Notes: generated from the letters alone by a model not told the origin. Numbered from the stretch's first letter, positions 48,850-59,175 are shown. The stretch is 64,000 bases of DNA from Gammaproteobacteria bacterium (GCA_016194635.1 JACQBC010000026.1:62001-126000), one strand, 5' to 3'. Translations and numbers: made by a program.

Positions 48850-50523
48850 TTATTTTATAGAAGTCGAAAGTATATCCTCGTTTGTCGTCCGTTGCACCGG
48901 GTAGCGCGGAATGATCCAGTGTGCGGTATTCGGTTCTGGGGCGGTGTCGTCTAACGGCACTACATACCCTCCCTGCGAGGCGATGTGTTGCCGAGTACCG
49001 AGGCTGAACTGCGGGTAGAACGCTGGCCAGGCGTTACTATTTATTTGTATATGTTCCAGGCGTTCGATGAGGTATTCGCGCGAGATGTCTTCGCTAGGCA
49101 GATGTTCTAGCGCTTGGTTAACCCAGGCTAATAACCACGTGGTGTTGGCCTGTAGCGGAGTGTGTTGGGGTTCGAGTTGGTGTTTCTGCAGCCAGGCATC
49201 CAGGGGTTTACGTTGTTGTTGCCAGGTTTGGGCAAGGGTATGCAATTGCACCAGTTGAGTGTGTGCACGCCAGGCAGGGCTCAGGGGTGGAGGTGCATCG
49301 AGTAATTCACTGGCGAGGTATAGTTGAGAAATATTGCTTGGCATTGTTTCTGGCAATGTCGTCAGATCGTCGTCCCCTAACCACAACACATAGGTGTCAC
49401 TGGACTGCAAAAAAATTGCTTGCCACCAGGTGGGGGTGAGTGTGGTGGTTGCGCTGATGGCCTGTTGCTGTAGATAGAGCGTGGGTTGGCCAGCGAGATC
49501 CTGTTGCAGCCGCTGCGTGGCCGCCTGACCAGGGCTGCCTTCACGGTATACCTGGGTAATATGCCGTGGTAGCGCGCGAACAGCTTCGCGCAGGTGGCTG
49601 GCGAGTACATCGGCAGCTTGTATTACTCCGCGGGTGAAGTAGATCGAGTAAAAATCCCCTGGGTTGTCGTAGGGCTCATTAGTGTTGGGCAATAAACATG
49701 GAAGCGCAAGTTTTTCGCAGCCGTGGTGGATTTCTTGCCACGCGCCATGTCCGATGCCACCTAACAGAGCAAATACCGGTTGTTGTCGGTAGTGATCCTC
49801 CAGTTGTCGACCCCAGCTGTTGGCGGGTCCGTGTAAGTCCCAGACATGCAAGCGCCAGTGCCGCAGTGATTTACCGTGTGAGAATCCTCGATCTTGTAAT
49901 AAACGTAGGTCATTATTCTTATCGATGAAATATCTATCGAACACTTCGAGCAGCGCCTTACGTTGGTTTGCGGGCACATTGTCGGTTAGGATCGTGGCAA
50001 AGTGTATGTCCTGCGCGCTAATACCCGGTGAGGGCGAGGCAGATAGGGTTTTTAAATAACACAGCAATGCCTGTGTTTCATTTTCAGTTAAGGAATAACG
50101 CGGCATGGGGGCACGTAAGTCCCGACCACTGGCATGAATACCCTGCACTAAAGCTTGCCGCAATCCTACGTCGGTATAGGCGGAGCGTTCCGCCCCCGTC
50201 CATGGCCCACTGTTCGGTCGAGGTTGAAACAGTGCACGCGCTGTGATGGGCGGCACTGTCTGATTGGCTTCTTGTGTACCGTAGCCACTGCGTCGATGGC
50301 AATTCACACAGGCTGCTTGCGCGCCGCGCAATACAAGGTCACCCTGAACAATGCCCAGTAACGCACGGTTGTTAGGCAAGATACCATCGCGATAAATACG
50401 CTGTCCTATCAGGATAGGATCATCTTGTGTACTTGCAGGCGTGCTGTACGGTAATGGCGCGGTTATAACTAACAGGGAGATCGCGGCTATCCTTACAATG
50501 CGACTGCGATCTAAATCGACCAC
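48850..50523 (-). CDS. Cytochrome c fused to a periplasmic-binding-like domain
   Basis: A 557-residue exported protein. GTG 50523 starts one base after the stop of the upstream SCO gene, with GGGAGG in front. After a signal peptide a c-type cytochrome domain (about 35-163) has the heme site CVNCH (72-76) and a likely axial Met140 in APMPRYSLTENE. Residues 170-557 resemble a type 1 periplasmic-binding fold of the branched-chain amino acid receptor kind (GGIGHGAWQEIHHGCEKL and FYSIYFTRGV). The pairing suggests a ligand-sensing or electron-accepting partner of the copper oxidase encoded upstream. Redox partner and ligand are unknown. Confidence 0.82.
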   Translation of the reverse strand: MVDLDRSRIVRIAAISLLVITAPLPYSTPASTQDDPILIGQRIYRDGILPNNRALLGIVQGDLVLRGAQAACVNCHRRSGYGTQEANQTVPPITARALFQPRPNSGPWTGAERSAYTDVGLRQALVQGIHASGRDLRAPMPRYSLTENETQALLCYLKTLSASPSPGISAQDIHFATILTDNVPANQRKALLEVFDRYFIDKNNDLRLLQDRGFSHGKSLRHWRLHVWDLHGPANSWGRQLEDHYRQQPVFALLGGIGHGAWQEIHHGCEKLALPCLLPNTNEPYDNPGDFYSIYFTRGVIQAADVLASHLREAVRALPRHITQVYREGSPGQAATQRLQQDLAGQPTLYLQQQAISATTTLTPTWWQAIFLQSSDTYVLWLGDDDLTTLPETMPSNISQLYLASELLDAPPPLSPAWRAHTQLVQLHTLAQTWQQQRKPLDAWLQKHQLEPQHTPLQANTTWLLAWVNQALEHLPSEDISREYLIERLEHIQINSNAWPAFYPQFSLGTRQHIASQGGYVVPLDDTAPEPNTAHWIIPRYPVQRTTNEDILSTSIK

Positions 50524-50524
50524 T

Positions 50525-51406
50525 TCAACCTCCCGGCGCGGTACGTAGTTCTTTCACCAGGGTTTCAACACTGGTGAATCCCTCCAGGCGCACCCACTGG
50601 GATTGACCGGCCGGACGAATCAAGGCGATCGGCGCATGATTATTTTTATCGCCACGATCCACATCGAAGGCCTGCTGTAGCGCCAGGATGGCGGTCGGTT
50701 CGCCGGTGAGAAATCGCCAGTCACCCTGCGCCTTGAAACGCTGCGCGTAGTCCTGCAAACGTTGTGGCGAGTCATAGGTGGGGTCGATGCTGATCGATAC
50801 GATACGCAGGTTGTCTGCCTCAGGACCAAGTTGCTCTTGGGTTTGAGCCAATGTGGTGGTGAGGATAGGACAGATGGCGCTGCAACTGGTGAAGATGAAG
50901 CTCACAATCACCGCTTTGTTGGTGTTAAATAAACTACGCGTATTGATCCCGGTACCATTCATTTGGATGACCTCGACCTCCGGAACACGGTACGCGTGTA
51001 GGCTGCGGGTAAATCCCGCCGCTAGGGAACGGTGCTGTGCGTGAGGATCGGGTGAGAGCGCTTGTTTTTCGATCCGCACGATCTCGATAGCCTTGCCCCA
51101 CATTTGTACCGGGCGTTTTTTGCTTAGCCGTGCTTCGATCTGCACCTTGAGGTCCGTCTGCTGAAATTCTTTGGGTAATAATCCGGGGTGATAACGCTGG
51201 CCCCGATCATCGACTATCCCCCAAAAATTACCTTGGGCAACCTGCACCACCGTGCCGGTAATGATCAGCTTATGCACGGGGGTAGGGTTGTCTGATTCCG
51301 CTGTACTGGCCTGCGAAAGGGGCGTGATCATGCCCAGCGTCACGGTGATCACGGTTAGCAGCCCGGTGATGTGGGTGAGTGGATTCATCTGCAAGTGCAA
51401 GTTCAT
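50525..51406 (-). CDS. SCO-family copper chaperone/thiol protein with N-terminal extension
   Basis: A 293-residue exported protein. ATG 51406 overlaps the stop of the oxidase gene (TGATG). The thioredoxin-like SCO domain has the copper-binding CxxxC as C175 and C179 in TSCSAICP, and a conserved His257 in NNHAPIAL. Residues 45-112 form an extra small beta-rich domain (ITGTVVQVAQGNFWGIVDD and QMWGKAIEIV) that I cannot assign, possibly an OB-like fold. SCO proteins deliver copper to oxidases, so it probably serves the multicopper oxidase in the same operon. Confidence 0.88.
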   Translation of the reverse strand: MNLHLQMNPLTHITGLLTVITVTLGMITPLSQASTAESDNPTPVHKLIITGTVVQVAQGNFWGIVDDRGQRYHPGLLPKEFQQTDLKVQIEARLSKKRPVQMWGKAIEIVRIEKQALSPDPHAQHRSLAAGFTRSLHAYRVPEVEVIQMNGTGINTRSLFNTNKAVIVSFIFTSCSAICPILTTTLAQTQEQLGPEADNLRIVSISIDPTYDSPQRLQDYAQRFKAQGDWRFLTGEPTAILALQQAFDVDRGDKNNHAPIALIRPAGQSQWVRLEGFTSVETLVKELRTAPGG

Positions 51407-53685
51407 CAGAGGCCCCCCGCGATGGGATGCGGACAAAGGGTACTGTCACCAATACAATACGGCAGCATCATCTCGTTGTCTTCGTGTTCAAGAATATGAC
51501 AATGCCAGACGAATAACCCCGGCACATCGAAACTGGCTTGCAGGCGAGTGATTTCACCAGGATAGGCGATTACCGTGTCTTTCCAACCTTGTTCGGTGGG
51601 TTGTGCGCTGCGTATCGAGGGTGTGTTCAAGGGGCCACGACTGAGCACGCGGAATTTCACCAGGTGGATATGCAGGGGATGAGCGTCATTAGTGTAATTA
51701 TGTAGCTCCCAGGTTTCAGTGGTGCCCAAGGTGGGATTTTGGGTAATGGGCTCCATCCACATACGCGGGACTGGCAGCGCTGCTACCGGATCATAACTGC
51801 CGAGCAATCCAGCGCGCGGGCCCATCGGAATACCACCGGCGGCAAAACAGGCATTGTTGGGATCCATCGGATCAAAGCTCGCCCCGTTTAAATTAACGTA
51901 GTTGATCGTGCCACTGGGACTGATCGATACGCACACCGAGGCGGATTCGTCCTCGTTTATCGACACGTGTCGAACCGGTGTGTTGGGATTAATCGCTGGC
52001 ATGGCGGCGAGTTGTAAACTGCGCGGTGCCGTGCTGTTGTCTACCGTAGCAGGATTATTGGCGACGAGCACAAACTGCATCACTTGACCGGTACTGGAAG
52101 GATCCGCGGGAATAACCGGAAAACCACCGAAGGGTGAGTCGGGTCCGGTATTGAGCATCTGTACTCGCGCGGTACCCGCGGGTAATGCAGAAAAGTCTAC
52201 GATAACATCGGCACGTTCGGCAGGGGACATTAGCAAGGCAGCGGCATCTCCTGCCACGGGAAACGTGGTAGGTAGTGGAGCTTCCGTTCCATCCCCGTTT
52301 AACACCAAGGTTTCGCCACTGACAATCCGTACGACCTTGGGTAGTAACCCTTGATCAGCCCCGATTTGGTAAAAGGGTACTTCCCCCAGGAAATTACCGT
52401 TGGCGCCTAGGGCCTGTAGACTTAGGTTGAGAAAACGCGAATTACATCCGTTGAGCAAACGGAAGCGATAGCGCTGTGGTTCAACATTAAGAAAGGGCCA
52501 ACTCGATCCATTAACCACCATGACGTTAAAAAACGCCTCCGGGTTCCAGACCGCGGAAATATCGGACGGATGTTGTGTATCGCCGATAAAGGGGATCTGC
52601 AGTTGGCTTTTCATCACGCCCTCAAAAAAAGCGCGCGCGTCAGGATAAAAAAGTTGGCCGTTTTTATTGAAGGAACGGTCTTGAATGATTATCGGGATTT
52701 CAAAATAGGCGGTGGTGGTTGCGTTGGCTTGCTTGGGGGCCGGACCGGGAAGTGTCCCGGCTACCAAACCGGATTCTCCACCGTTACTCTCGCGGATTAA
52801 CCACATGCCTACTGGGCCGGCATAGAGATTCAAACGGGTGATGCCCAGGGTATGGTCGTGGTACCACAGGGTGGACGAAGGCTGATCGTTGAGGTAACTA
52901 AACGTGGCGTAACCCGGGTAGGTGTTAGTGACGGGATTGCCGCTGCGGTCAGTGAGTAGGTTGGCTTTAGCACCGGTGCAGGCAAATTTCTTACAATGGT
53001 TTCCCGCCGGTAAGAACCAGGCTTCGGGATAACCGTCGCTCATCGGTGCGGTGTGTGCACCGTGCACGTGTGTTACGATGGGAACCGGACCGGTGTAAGG
53101 GTCCTGGAGTACCATCCCGTTGATCCGTGGATCGGGACGGCAGTCGGTACTGCCATTGGTATTGTTGTTAGCGGTGGTGGTGACCACGCAGGGGAGTCGC
53201 TCAGGGTTGGCCCAGTGCAAACTACGATCAATCGTGAATAGATGGGGCAGGGGTTTACCACTGTTGTCAAGTAAGTTATTGCGCCAGGTTACATTGCTGA
53301 TGACATTGCGCGTGGCCTCGACGGTAAAGGCAGGGTAGCTGCGCGTGGCGGGAAAACCGGTGGCGGCATAACCCCACAGCGTTGTCATGCTCAATTTGTT
53401 ATTGGCGATATCTTTAGGGGGTAGGACTTGTTGTTGAAACTGCACCACTTCGATCTCGTAAGATTTTTCACCCGTCGTGGTATTGGTGCTCTTTGGGGGC
53501 ATCGTGGCGGGAATTCTTAATGGGGTTACGTATTTAGGGATACTCAGTGGATTTAATGTACCACCGGGCAGGGGCGCTGCTGTCCCCGCGGTCATAATAC
53601 CTGCCAGGATGATGCCGCCTATTGACTGAGCACAGCGGATATCTGTGGTAGACTTGGAATGTATTGTTGAATCAGACGTTAACAT
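51406..53685 (-). CDS. Three-domain multicopper oxidase (CotA/bilirubin-oxidase-like)
   Basis: A 759-residue exported oxidase starting at ATG 53685 behind AGGAG. All four copper motifs are intact: HVHG (H206, H208), WYHDH (H276, H278), HPLHIH (about H669, H672, H674) and HCHILEHEDNEMM (H728, C729, H730, H734, M739). Such enzymes oxidise phenols, metals or bilirubin with reduction of oxygen to water. The protein has an extended N-terminus and several insertions compared with CotA. It heads an operon with a SCO protein and a cytochrome c fusion, which suggests copper loading and electron transfer. The substrate cannot be read from the sequence; metal oxidation is one possibility. Confidence 0.92.
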   Translation of the reverse strand: MLTSDSTIHSKSTTDIRCAQSIGGIILAGIMTAGTAAPLPGGTLNPLSIPKYVTPLRIPATMPPKSTNTTTGEKSYEIEVVQFQQQVLPPKDIANNKLSMTTLWGYAATGFPATRSYPAFTVEATRNVISNVTWRNNLLDNSGKPLPHLFTIDRSLHWANPERLPCVVTTTANNNTNGSTDCRPDPRINGMVLQDPYTGPVPIVTHVHGAHTAPMSDGYPEAWFLPAGNHCKKFACTGAKANLLTDRSGNPVTNTYPGYATFSYLNDQPSSTLWYHDHTLGITRLNLYAGPVGMWLIRESNGGESGLVAGTLPGPAPKQANATTTAYFEIPIIIQDRSFNKNGQLFYPDARAFFEGVMKSQLQIPFIGDTQHPSDISAVWNPEAFFNVMVVNGSSWPFLNVEPQRYRFRLLNGCNSRFLNLSLQALGANGNFLGEVPFYQIGADQGLLPKVVRIVSGETLVLNGDGTEAPLPTTFPVAGDAAALLMSPAERADVIVDFSALPAGTARVQMLNTGPDSPFGGFPVIPADPSSTGQVMQFVLVANNPATVDNSTAPRSLQLAAMPAINPNTPVRHVSINEDESASVCVSISPSGTINYVNLNGASFDPMDPNNACFAAGGIPMGPRAGLLGSYDPVAALPVPRMWMEPITQNPTLGTTETWELHNYTNDAHPLHIHLVKFRVLSRGPLNTPSIRSAQPTEQGWKDTVIAYPGEITRLQASFDVPGLFVWHCHILEHEDNEMMLPYCIGDSTLCPHPIAGGL

Positions 53686-54169
53686 AAGAAACTCCTATTG
53701 TTGCTATATGCGCATGCTACGCGTAGTTACTTAACGGCTGACTCATCCGGTGTAACCGTTGCTTCATGTCACGTCGGCATCGTTTCCGGGCGTGCAACAA
53801 CATCTGCGGCTACTTGTAGCCGTCCGTGCGTGGCACGCGCGTTATCGAGTGGTGAACTTGCTCACAAATCTAGACGTAGAACAAAAAAGATCAATGCGTT
53901 TGTAAGGTAAATTTTTTTTACAAAATGACGAAAATTATGCTTGGTAATTTTTCTACGATTTGTGTGTCCGTTTAATTACACAATTGTGGAAGCAGAGGTA
54001 GAATCAAATTACGCTAATGCCAAATGTATTTTGGTATTTTTGTCGGCTTTGCCACAAAAAAAATTACTGATGAATGGCACGGATTTTGTTTTTAGTGTTA
54101 AGCGGGGTCTGTGCAGTTTGTTACACCGTGGTACTATGGGATTCTCAGATGATGTTGAGAACAACAATA
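53686..54169. other. Divergent intergenic region between the copper operon and the M28 peptidase
   Basis: About 480 bases without a supported gene. It is AT-rich near 53890-54060 and includes an inverted repeat TTTGTAA-12-TTACAAA (53899-53924). Promoters for both flanking genes must lie here, but I saw no clear consensus pair. A frame open from ATG 54074 is an unlikely N-terminal extension of the peptidase. Confidence 0.45.
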
Positions 54170-55135
54170 ATGAATACACTATTGTTTAGCTTGCTCGTGG
54201 TTAGTGTTTTTATCATGGGAGTTGTCTACCTTGTGAGACAACCGCTATGGGTAACGCCGCAGAAAGTTGATCCCGGTGTAACCGTGCAGCCAGCGCAGCT
54301 GCGACGTGATATTGAATATATGGTGAAGGCTTTTGTGCCGCGCGATGCCTATTACCCGCACAACCTGCATTCCATGGCGTTGTACCTACAGCAGCAGTTT
54401 GCGGCGGCGGGGGCGCGTGTGGTTTTGCAGAAATACGCTATCGATGACCGCACCTACTACAATGTGATCGCCAGTTATGGACCGCAGACGGGGCCGCGTC
54501 TGGTGGTGGGCGCGCATTACGATACCTGCTGTGAGTTGCCCGGTGCGGACGACAATACCAGCGGGGTGGCGGGGTTGCTGGCCTTAGCGCCGCTATTGGC
54601 CAGAGTTGAATTGCAACAACGTATTGATTTGGTCGCGTTCACGCTGGAAGAGCCTCCGTATTTTCGCACCGAAGGCATGGGCAGCGCGCAGCATGCGGCG
54701 CTGTTGGTGGAGGAAAAGGCCGAGATTCGCTTGATGATCGCGCTGGAAATGATCGGATATTTCTCCGATGTGCCGGATTCACAGGATTATCCTGTGCCGC
54801 TGATGAAAACACTCTATCCGACCACCGGCAACTTCCTGGCGGTGGTGGGTAAAACCGGCGAGGGGCGTATCGCTAAAACCGTTAAATCGAAATTACTCGC
54901 GAGTACCCGCCTACCGATTTATTCAATTAACGCCCCCAGTTTTATTCCCGGGGTGGATTTCTCCGATCATTTGAATTACTGGCAGCGTGGATTTCCGGCC
55001 GTGATGTTGACCGATACGGCGTTTTACCGCAATAAAAACTACCATACGGCGGCGGATACTCCCGAGAAACTCGACTACGAGCGGATGGCCGAGGTGATTC
55101 GAGGCGTGTATTATTTGATTACGACTTATCATTGA
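54170..55135 (+). CDS. M28-family metallopeptidase, membrane-anchored
   Basis: A 321-residue zinc aminopeptidase-type protein. Metal-binding motifs appear in order: GAHYDT, GADDNTSG, FTLEEPP and, near the end, NYHTAADTPEKLDY. ATG 54170 gives MNTLLFSLLVVSVFIMGVVYL, a clean N-terminal membrane anchor, so the active domain should face the periplasm. ATG 54074 would add a second hydrophobic stretch but has no ribosome binding site. No operon partner is seen. Substrate is unknown. Confidence 0.86.
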   Translation: MNTLLFSLLVVSVFIMGVVYLVRQPLWVTPQKVDPGVTVQPAQLRRDIEYMVKAFVPRDAYYPHNLHSMALYLQQQFAAAGARVVLQKYAIDDRTYYNVIASYGPQTGPRLVVGAHYDTCCELPGADDNTSGVAGLLALAPLLARVELQQRIDLVAFTLEEPPYFRTEGMGSAQHAALLVEEKAEIRLMIALEMIGYFSDVPDSQDYPVPLMKTLYPTTGNFLAVVGKTGEGRIAKTVKSKLLASTRLPIYSINAPSFIPGVDFSDHLNYWQRGFPAVMLTDTAFYRNKNYHTAADTPEKLDYERMAEVIRGVYYLITTYH

Positions 55136-55340
55136 GACGCACTGTTTAAATTTATCGTAATTAAAATTATCACTGTCGGATAAGTTGAAACCGGTGATTC
55201 AGTGTAATGGGGGTAAGAGTATTTAGCGCTAACCAACCATCCAACCGTTCCAAAACAGCGCGCTGTAATACACTTTCTTTCGCTGGGAGAAAGCCGCGAC
55301 GATGGGTTGTATAATCCTGTAGTTTGTATTTCTACATCTA

Positions 55341-56153
55341 TTACGCTGTAGGCATTGACGTTGCGGCGGGCAAGGGGGTGACTTTGACTGTTTTACCCCA
55401 CAACTGCGTGATAACCGCTTGTACTTGTTGTGGTGAACCGCTGCTCCAGAACTGTTCGGTTCCCAGTTGATTTTTAATCGCCACTAATTCGCTACTCATC
55501 AAACGACGGCGCAGTTCGCGCGCGACAGCGGCAGAAGGATCAACTACGGCTATGCTCGGTCCGGCGATTGATTTAATCAGTGGGCTTAAAAACGGGTAAT
55601 GCGTGCACCCTAGGACCAGGGTGTCTGCGCCTTGCTCTACTAATGGCGCGACGTAACGTGTTATCAATGCTTGTGTCGCGGGACTGCTAAGCTCGGCCTT
55701 TTCGACTTGTTCTACCCAGCCAGGGCAGGGTTGCAACAGCACTTGTATTCCCTTGCCGTGTTTCTGTGCCAGTCGCGAGAAGCTTTCACTCGCCAAGGTC
55801 CGATGCGTCGCCAAGATGGCGATAATACCCGATTGGGTAATCTCGGCGGCGGGTTTCAACGCCGGTTCCATCGCAACAATGGGTAAGGCATAGTGTGATC
55901 GCAGTGAACGAACCGCCACCGCCGTGGCGGTGTTGCACGCGACAACCATGGTTTTTACGCCCTGGTGGACAAAGAACCCGGTGATCGCCTCAGCGCGTTG
56001 TTGAATAAATTCATTTGAGCCCTCGCCATACGGTGCAAAACCAGAATCGGCGACATAGAGTAAATCTTCCTGCGGTAAGGCCTTGCGAATTTCGTGCAGC
56101 ACCGACAAGCCGCCGACGCCAGAATCAAATACACCGATGGGAGTGTTTTTCAT
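55341..56153 (-). CDS. murI: Glutamate racemase
   Basis: A 270-residue enzyme making D-glutamate for peptidoglycan. The catalytic set is visible: D10 and S11 in GVFDSGVGGLSV, Cys in VVACNTATA, and the second Cys in LGCTHYPFL. ATG 56153 is preferred to GTG 56159. Length is typical. It may be co-transcribed with acs and the small frame at 56210. Confidence 0.95.
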   Translation of the reverse strand: MKNTPIGVFDSGVGGLSVLHEIRKALPQEDLLYVADSGFAPYGEGSNEFIQQRAEAITGFFVHQGVKTMVVACNTATAVAVRSLRSHYALPIVAMEPALKPAAEITQSGIIAILATHRTLASESFSRLAQKHGKGIQVLLQPCPGWVEQVEKAELSSPATQALITRYVAPLVEQGADTLVLGCTHYPFLSPLIKSIAGPSIAVVDPSAAVARELRRRLMSSELVAIKNQLGTEQFWSSGSPQQVQAVITQLWGKTVKVTPLPAATSMPTA

Positions 56154-56209
56154 CGACACACGACTTGGTTGGCAGAGAATTTAATCGGCCGCATCATTGT
56201 AACCGCAAA

Positions 56210-56368
56210 TTAGGATCGTCGCAGCTGCGCATAGGCCGACAGCGATTGCAGGCGGCTGTCGGCGAGTGCACCACCTACGGTGAAGCGATACATACTTTGT
56301 AACAGCTGGCTTTTAATTCCCACTACCTCGTGTACTGCGTCATCTAGGCCGACGAGTAAACTATTCAC
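56210..56368 (-). CDS. Small ORF of 52 codons between acs and murI
   Basis: From GTG 56368 a frame encodes an amphipathic, mostly helical peptide (VGLDDAVHEVVGIKSQLL and LADSRLQSLSAYAQLRRS) ending at 56210. It lies 15 bases after the acs stop and 56 bases before murI on the same strand. No strong ribosome binding site is visible and I do not recognise a family. Its residue pattern looks protein-like, so it may be a real small protein; it might also be chance. Confidence 0.35.
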   Translation of the reverse strand: MNSLLVGLDDAVHEVVGIKSQLLQSMYRFTVGGALADSRLQSLSAYAQLRRS

Positions 56369-56383
56369 CGGACATGTGTTGAT

Positions 56384-58336
56384 TTATTTGTTGACTCGAT
56401 TATCAACCAACTCTTGTACCACGCCGGGATCGGCGAGGGTGCTGGTATCGCCCAGATTGCTCAAGTCATTTTCGGCGATCTTGCGCAGAATCCGCCGCAT
56501 GATCTTTCCCGAGCGGGTCTTGGGTAAGGCCGGCGCGAATTGAATAATATCGGGTTTGGCGAACGCGCCGATTTCCTTGCGGATCATGTCGGTCAATTCG
56601 GCCGTGAGTATCGCGGTGGGTTCGATACTTTTTATTAAGGTGACATAGGCATAAATGCCTTGTCCTTTTATGGGATGCGGGTAACCGACCACCGCGGCCT
56701 CGGCTACCGCAGGGTGTAATACCAGGGCGCTTTCCACTTCCGCCGTGCCGATGCGATGGCCGGAGACGTTGAGCACATCGTCCATGCGCCCGGTGATCCA
56801 ATAATACCCATCCGCATCACGTTTTGCACCATCGCCGGTAAAATAATGACCGGGGTATTGTTTGAAATAGGTATCAACAAAACGTTGATGATCGCCGTAC
56901 ACCGTACGCATTTGGCCCGGCCAGGAACGGGAGATCACTAGGGCACCCGAAGCCTCACTCGTGGCTTCGATGATTTTATGCGTGGTGGTATCGATGATGT
57001 TGGGTACGATTCCAAAAAACGGCCGTGTCGCGGAGCCGGGTTTTAACGCCGTGGCGCCGGGTAAGGGGGTGAGCAGGTGTCCGCCGGTTTCGGTTTGCCA
57101 CCAGGTATCGACGATCGGGCAGCGCGCATTTCCCACCACGTTGTAATACCACTCCCAGGCTTCGGGATTGATCGGTTCACCGACCGTACCCAAGATACGC
57201 AGGGATTGGCGCGAGGTTTTTTTTACCGGCGCGTCCCCTTCGCGCATCAAGGCGCGGATCGCGGTGGGGGCGGTATAAAACACGCTAACCTTGTGTTTGT
57301 CGATCACCTGCCAAAACCGCGAGGCATCAGGATAGTTTGGCATACCTTCAAAAAACACTGTCGTGAAGCCGTTGGCTAAGGGCCCATATAATAAGTAGCT
57401 GTGGCCCGTGACCCAGCCCACATCGGCGGTACACCAATAGATATCCTCGTCATGCAGATCAAAGGTGTATGTGGTGGTCATGGCGACGTACACTAAATAG
57501 CCACCGGTGGTATGTAACACTCCTTTGGGTTTACCGGTGGAACCGGAGGTGTATAAAATAAATAACGGATCTTCGGCGTCCATGGATTCGGGTTCGCAGA
57601 CATCGCTCGCCGTGGCCATAACCTCGTGATACCAAACATCCCGATCCTTCACCCAGTGGATGGCGTTCCCCGTGTGTTTGACGGTGATCACGCTATGCAC
57701 CTTTGGGCAGTGGCGCAGGGCTTCATCGGTGTTGGCCTTGAGCGGAATTTTTTTATTGCCACGCACACCTTCATCGGCGGTGATCAGCACACGGCAATCC
57801 GAGTCGAGAATACGATCTTTCAAGGATTCAGGCGAAAATCCGCCGAAGACCACCGAATGGACGGCGCCAATGCGTGTGCAGGCCAACATGGCGTAACCGG
57901 CCTCGGGGATCATCGGCATGTAAATACAGACCCGGTCACCTTTTTTAACCCCGCAACGTTTCAAGACGTTGGCGAGTTTACACACCTGGGCATGCAGCTC
58001 CCGGTAAGTAATTTTTTTGGAATCGCGGGGATTGTCGCCCTCCCAGATAATCGCGGTTTTATCGGCCTTGGTAGCGAGATGGCGGTCGATGCAGTTATAA
58101 CTGACGTTGAGCTTAGCCCCTTCAAACCATTTGATATACACATGCTTGAGGTCGTAACTCCAATCAGAAACCCTGTCCCAGGTTTTATACCAAGTGACGA
58201 ACTGCTGGGCTTGTTTCGCCCAGAATCGATTCGGATCTTGGATCGATTCTTGATACAGGGCGGTATAGTCTTGAGCGGTAATATGAGTATGACGTTGAAT
58301 ATTTTCAGGGACAGGGTAAAGTTTGCTCTCTGACAT
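56384..58336 (-). CDS. acs: Acetyl-coenzyme A synthetase
   Basis: A 650-residue AMP-forming ligase that activates acetate. The nucleotide loop is [12 protein letters not shown], the substrate motif includes [11 protein letters not shown], and the C-terminal [11 protein letters not shown] contains the Lys (about 611) that is commonly acetylated. Start ATG 58336 gives the usual N-terminus with YPVPENI. Length is typical. Confidence 0.97.
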   Translation of the reverse strand: MSESKLYPVPENIQRHTHITAQDYTALYQESIQDPNRFWAKQAQQFVTWYKTWDRVSDWSYDLKHVYIKWFEGAKLNVSYNCIDRHLATKADKTAIIWEGDNPRDSKKITYRELHAQVCKLANVLKRCGVKKGDRVCIYMPMIPEAGYAMLACTRIGAVHSVVFGGFSPESLKDRILDSDCRVLITADEGVRGNKKIPLKANTDEALRHCPKVHSVITVKHTGNAIHWVKDRDVWYHEVMATASDVCEPESMDAEDPLFILYTSGSTGKPKGVLHTTGGYLVYVAMTTTYTFDLHDEDIYWCTADVGWVTGHSYLLYGPLANGFTTVFFEGMPNYPDASRFWQVIDKHKVSVFYTAPTAIRALMREGDAPVKKTSRQSLRILGTVGEPINPEAWEWYYNVVGNARCPIVDTWWQTETGGHLLTPLPGATALKPGSATRPFFGIVPNIIDTTTHKIIEATSEASGALVISRSWPGQMRTVYGDHQRFVDTYFKQYPGHYFTGDGAKRDADGYYWITGRMDDVLNVSGHRIGTAEVESALVLHPAVAEAAVVGYPHPIKGQGIYAYVTLIKSIEPTAILTAELTDMIRKEIGAFAKPDIIQFAPALPKTRSGKIMRRILRKIAENDLSNLGDTSTLADPGVVQELVDNRVNK

Positions 58337-58416
58337 AGGGGCTCCGCGTGGATTTTATTGTACCCATTGTGCAAGATTATAGTTATGCGACTCAAGGGCT
58401 AAGTTACAAATTGGGA

Positions 58417-59175
58417 TCAATCGTCGGTGCGCTTGCGTAAGGTTTCAATGGAATGAATATAACGTTGAATGTTGGCCCTATCGCTGATCCCCATCCGGTG
58501 GTAGGCACAGCCCATGCGTTGACCGGTTGAAGGATCACGTTTATTGATCGGAAAACGGTTCCTTACTTGCAAATCGAGCGTCAATCGACCGCTGCCGGGT
58601 AATTCCAGCGCGCAGCGCTCGAGTACACCGCCGTTTTCAACCTGAATCAAGGTATCTTCATCGTAAAGTGACAAACCTCCGCCGCTGATGTCATGCAATT
58701 TTAATCGTAATACGGTGTTTTCCTGATATGGAACCTCGCAAAACAGCGGTATTCCTAGGGGGATCCGCACCCGATACGCCTGCCGACGTTGCAGCCACAA
58801 CAGGGTTTCGGGAATCGGCACGGCAATCACCGGCTCATTTTGGTATTTGGCCTTGGTGAGTGAGTGCGCGGAGAATTGTGCGGTAACCCCCGCGTGCTGC
58901 GATTTGAACATTACCCGATTCGATTGCAATAATTGTTGCACGAGTTTTTCATCAATGCCGTAATCCAGGACGACCAATTCCATTTCGCTAATAATGTCGA
59001 TCACCGAGGTATTCAGGGTTACGCCGTTATCGCCGTGGGCGGTCACCATGTTTTTACCCTTGGCCAATTGTTTTAAGCGTTGCACAATCTCACCGCTATG
59101 GTGCAGCATGAAATCGTCGAGGTTTTCGACGTTGTCGGTGCGTTGGGGGGAGGGGGTTTCTTCGCGGCTGGTCAT
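58417..59175 (-). CDS. PilZ-domain cyclic-di-GMP receptor (YcgR-like)
   Basis: A 252-residue protein with an N-terminal YcgR-like barrel (GKNMVTAHGDNGVTL to about 130) and a C-terminal PilZ domain. The binding motifs RRQAYRVRIP (RxxxR) and DISGGGLSLYD (DxSxxG) are intact. YcgR slows flagellar motors in response to cyclic-di-GMP, but no flagellar gene is in this window, so the target is open. It is on the minus strand between acs and a nitroreductase gene. Confidence 0.88.
   Translation of the reverse strand: MTSREETPSPQRTDNVENLDDFMLHHSGEIVQRLKQLAKGKNMVTAHGDNGVTLNTSVIDIISEMELVVLDYGIDEKLVQQLLQSNRVMFKSQHAGVTAQFSAHSLTKAKYQNEPVIAVPIPETLLWLQRRQAYRVRIPLGIPLFCEVPYQENTVLRLKLHDISGGGLSLYDEDTLIQVENGGVLERCALELPGSGRLTLDLQVRNRFPINKRDPSTGQRMGCAYHRMGISDRANIQRYIHSIETLRKRTDD

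Noticed and set aside
57626-58333. Plus-strand frame of 235 codons opposite acs
   Set aside because: Antisense to the acs N-terminal half; His- and Phe-rich shadow composition.
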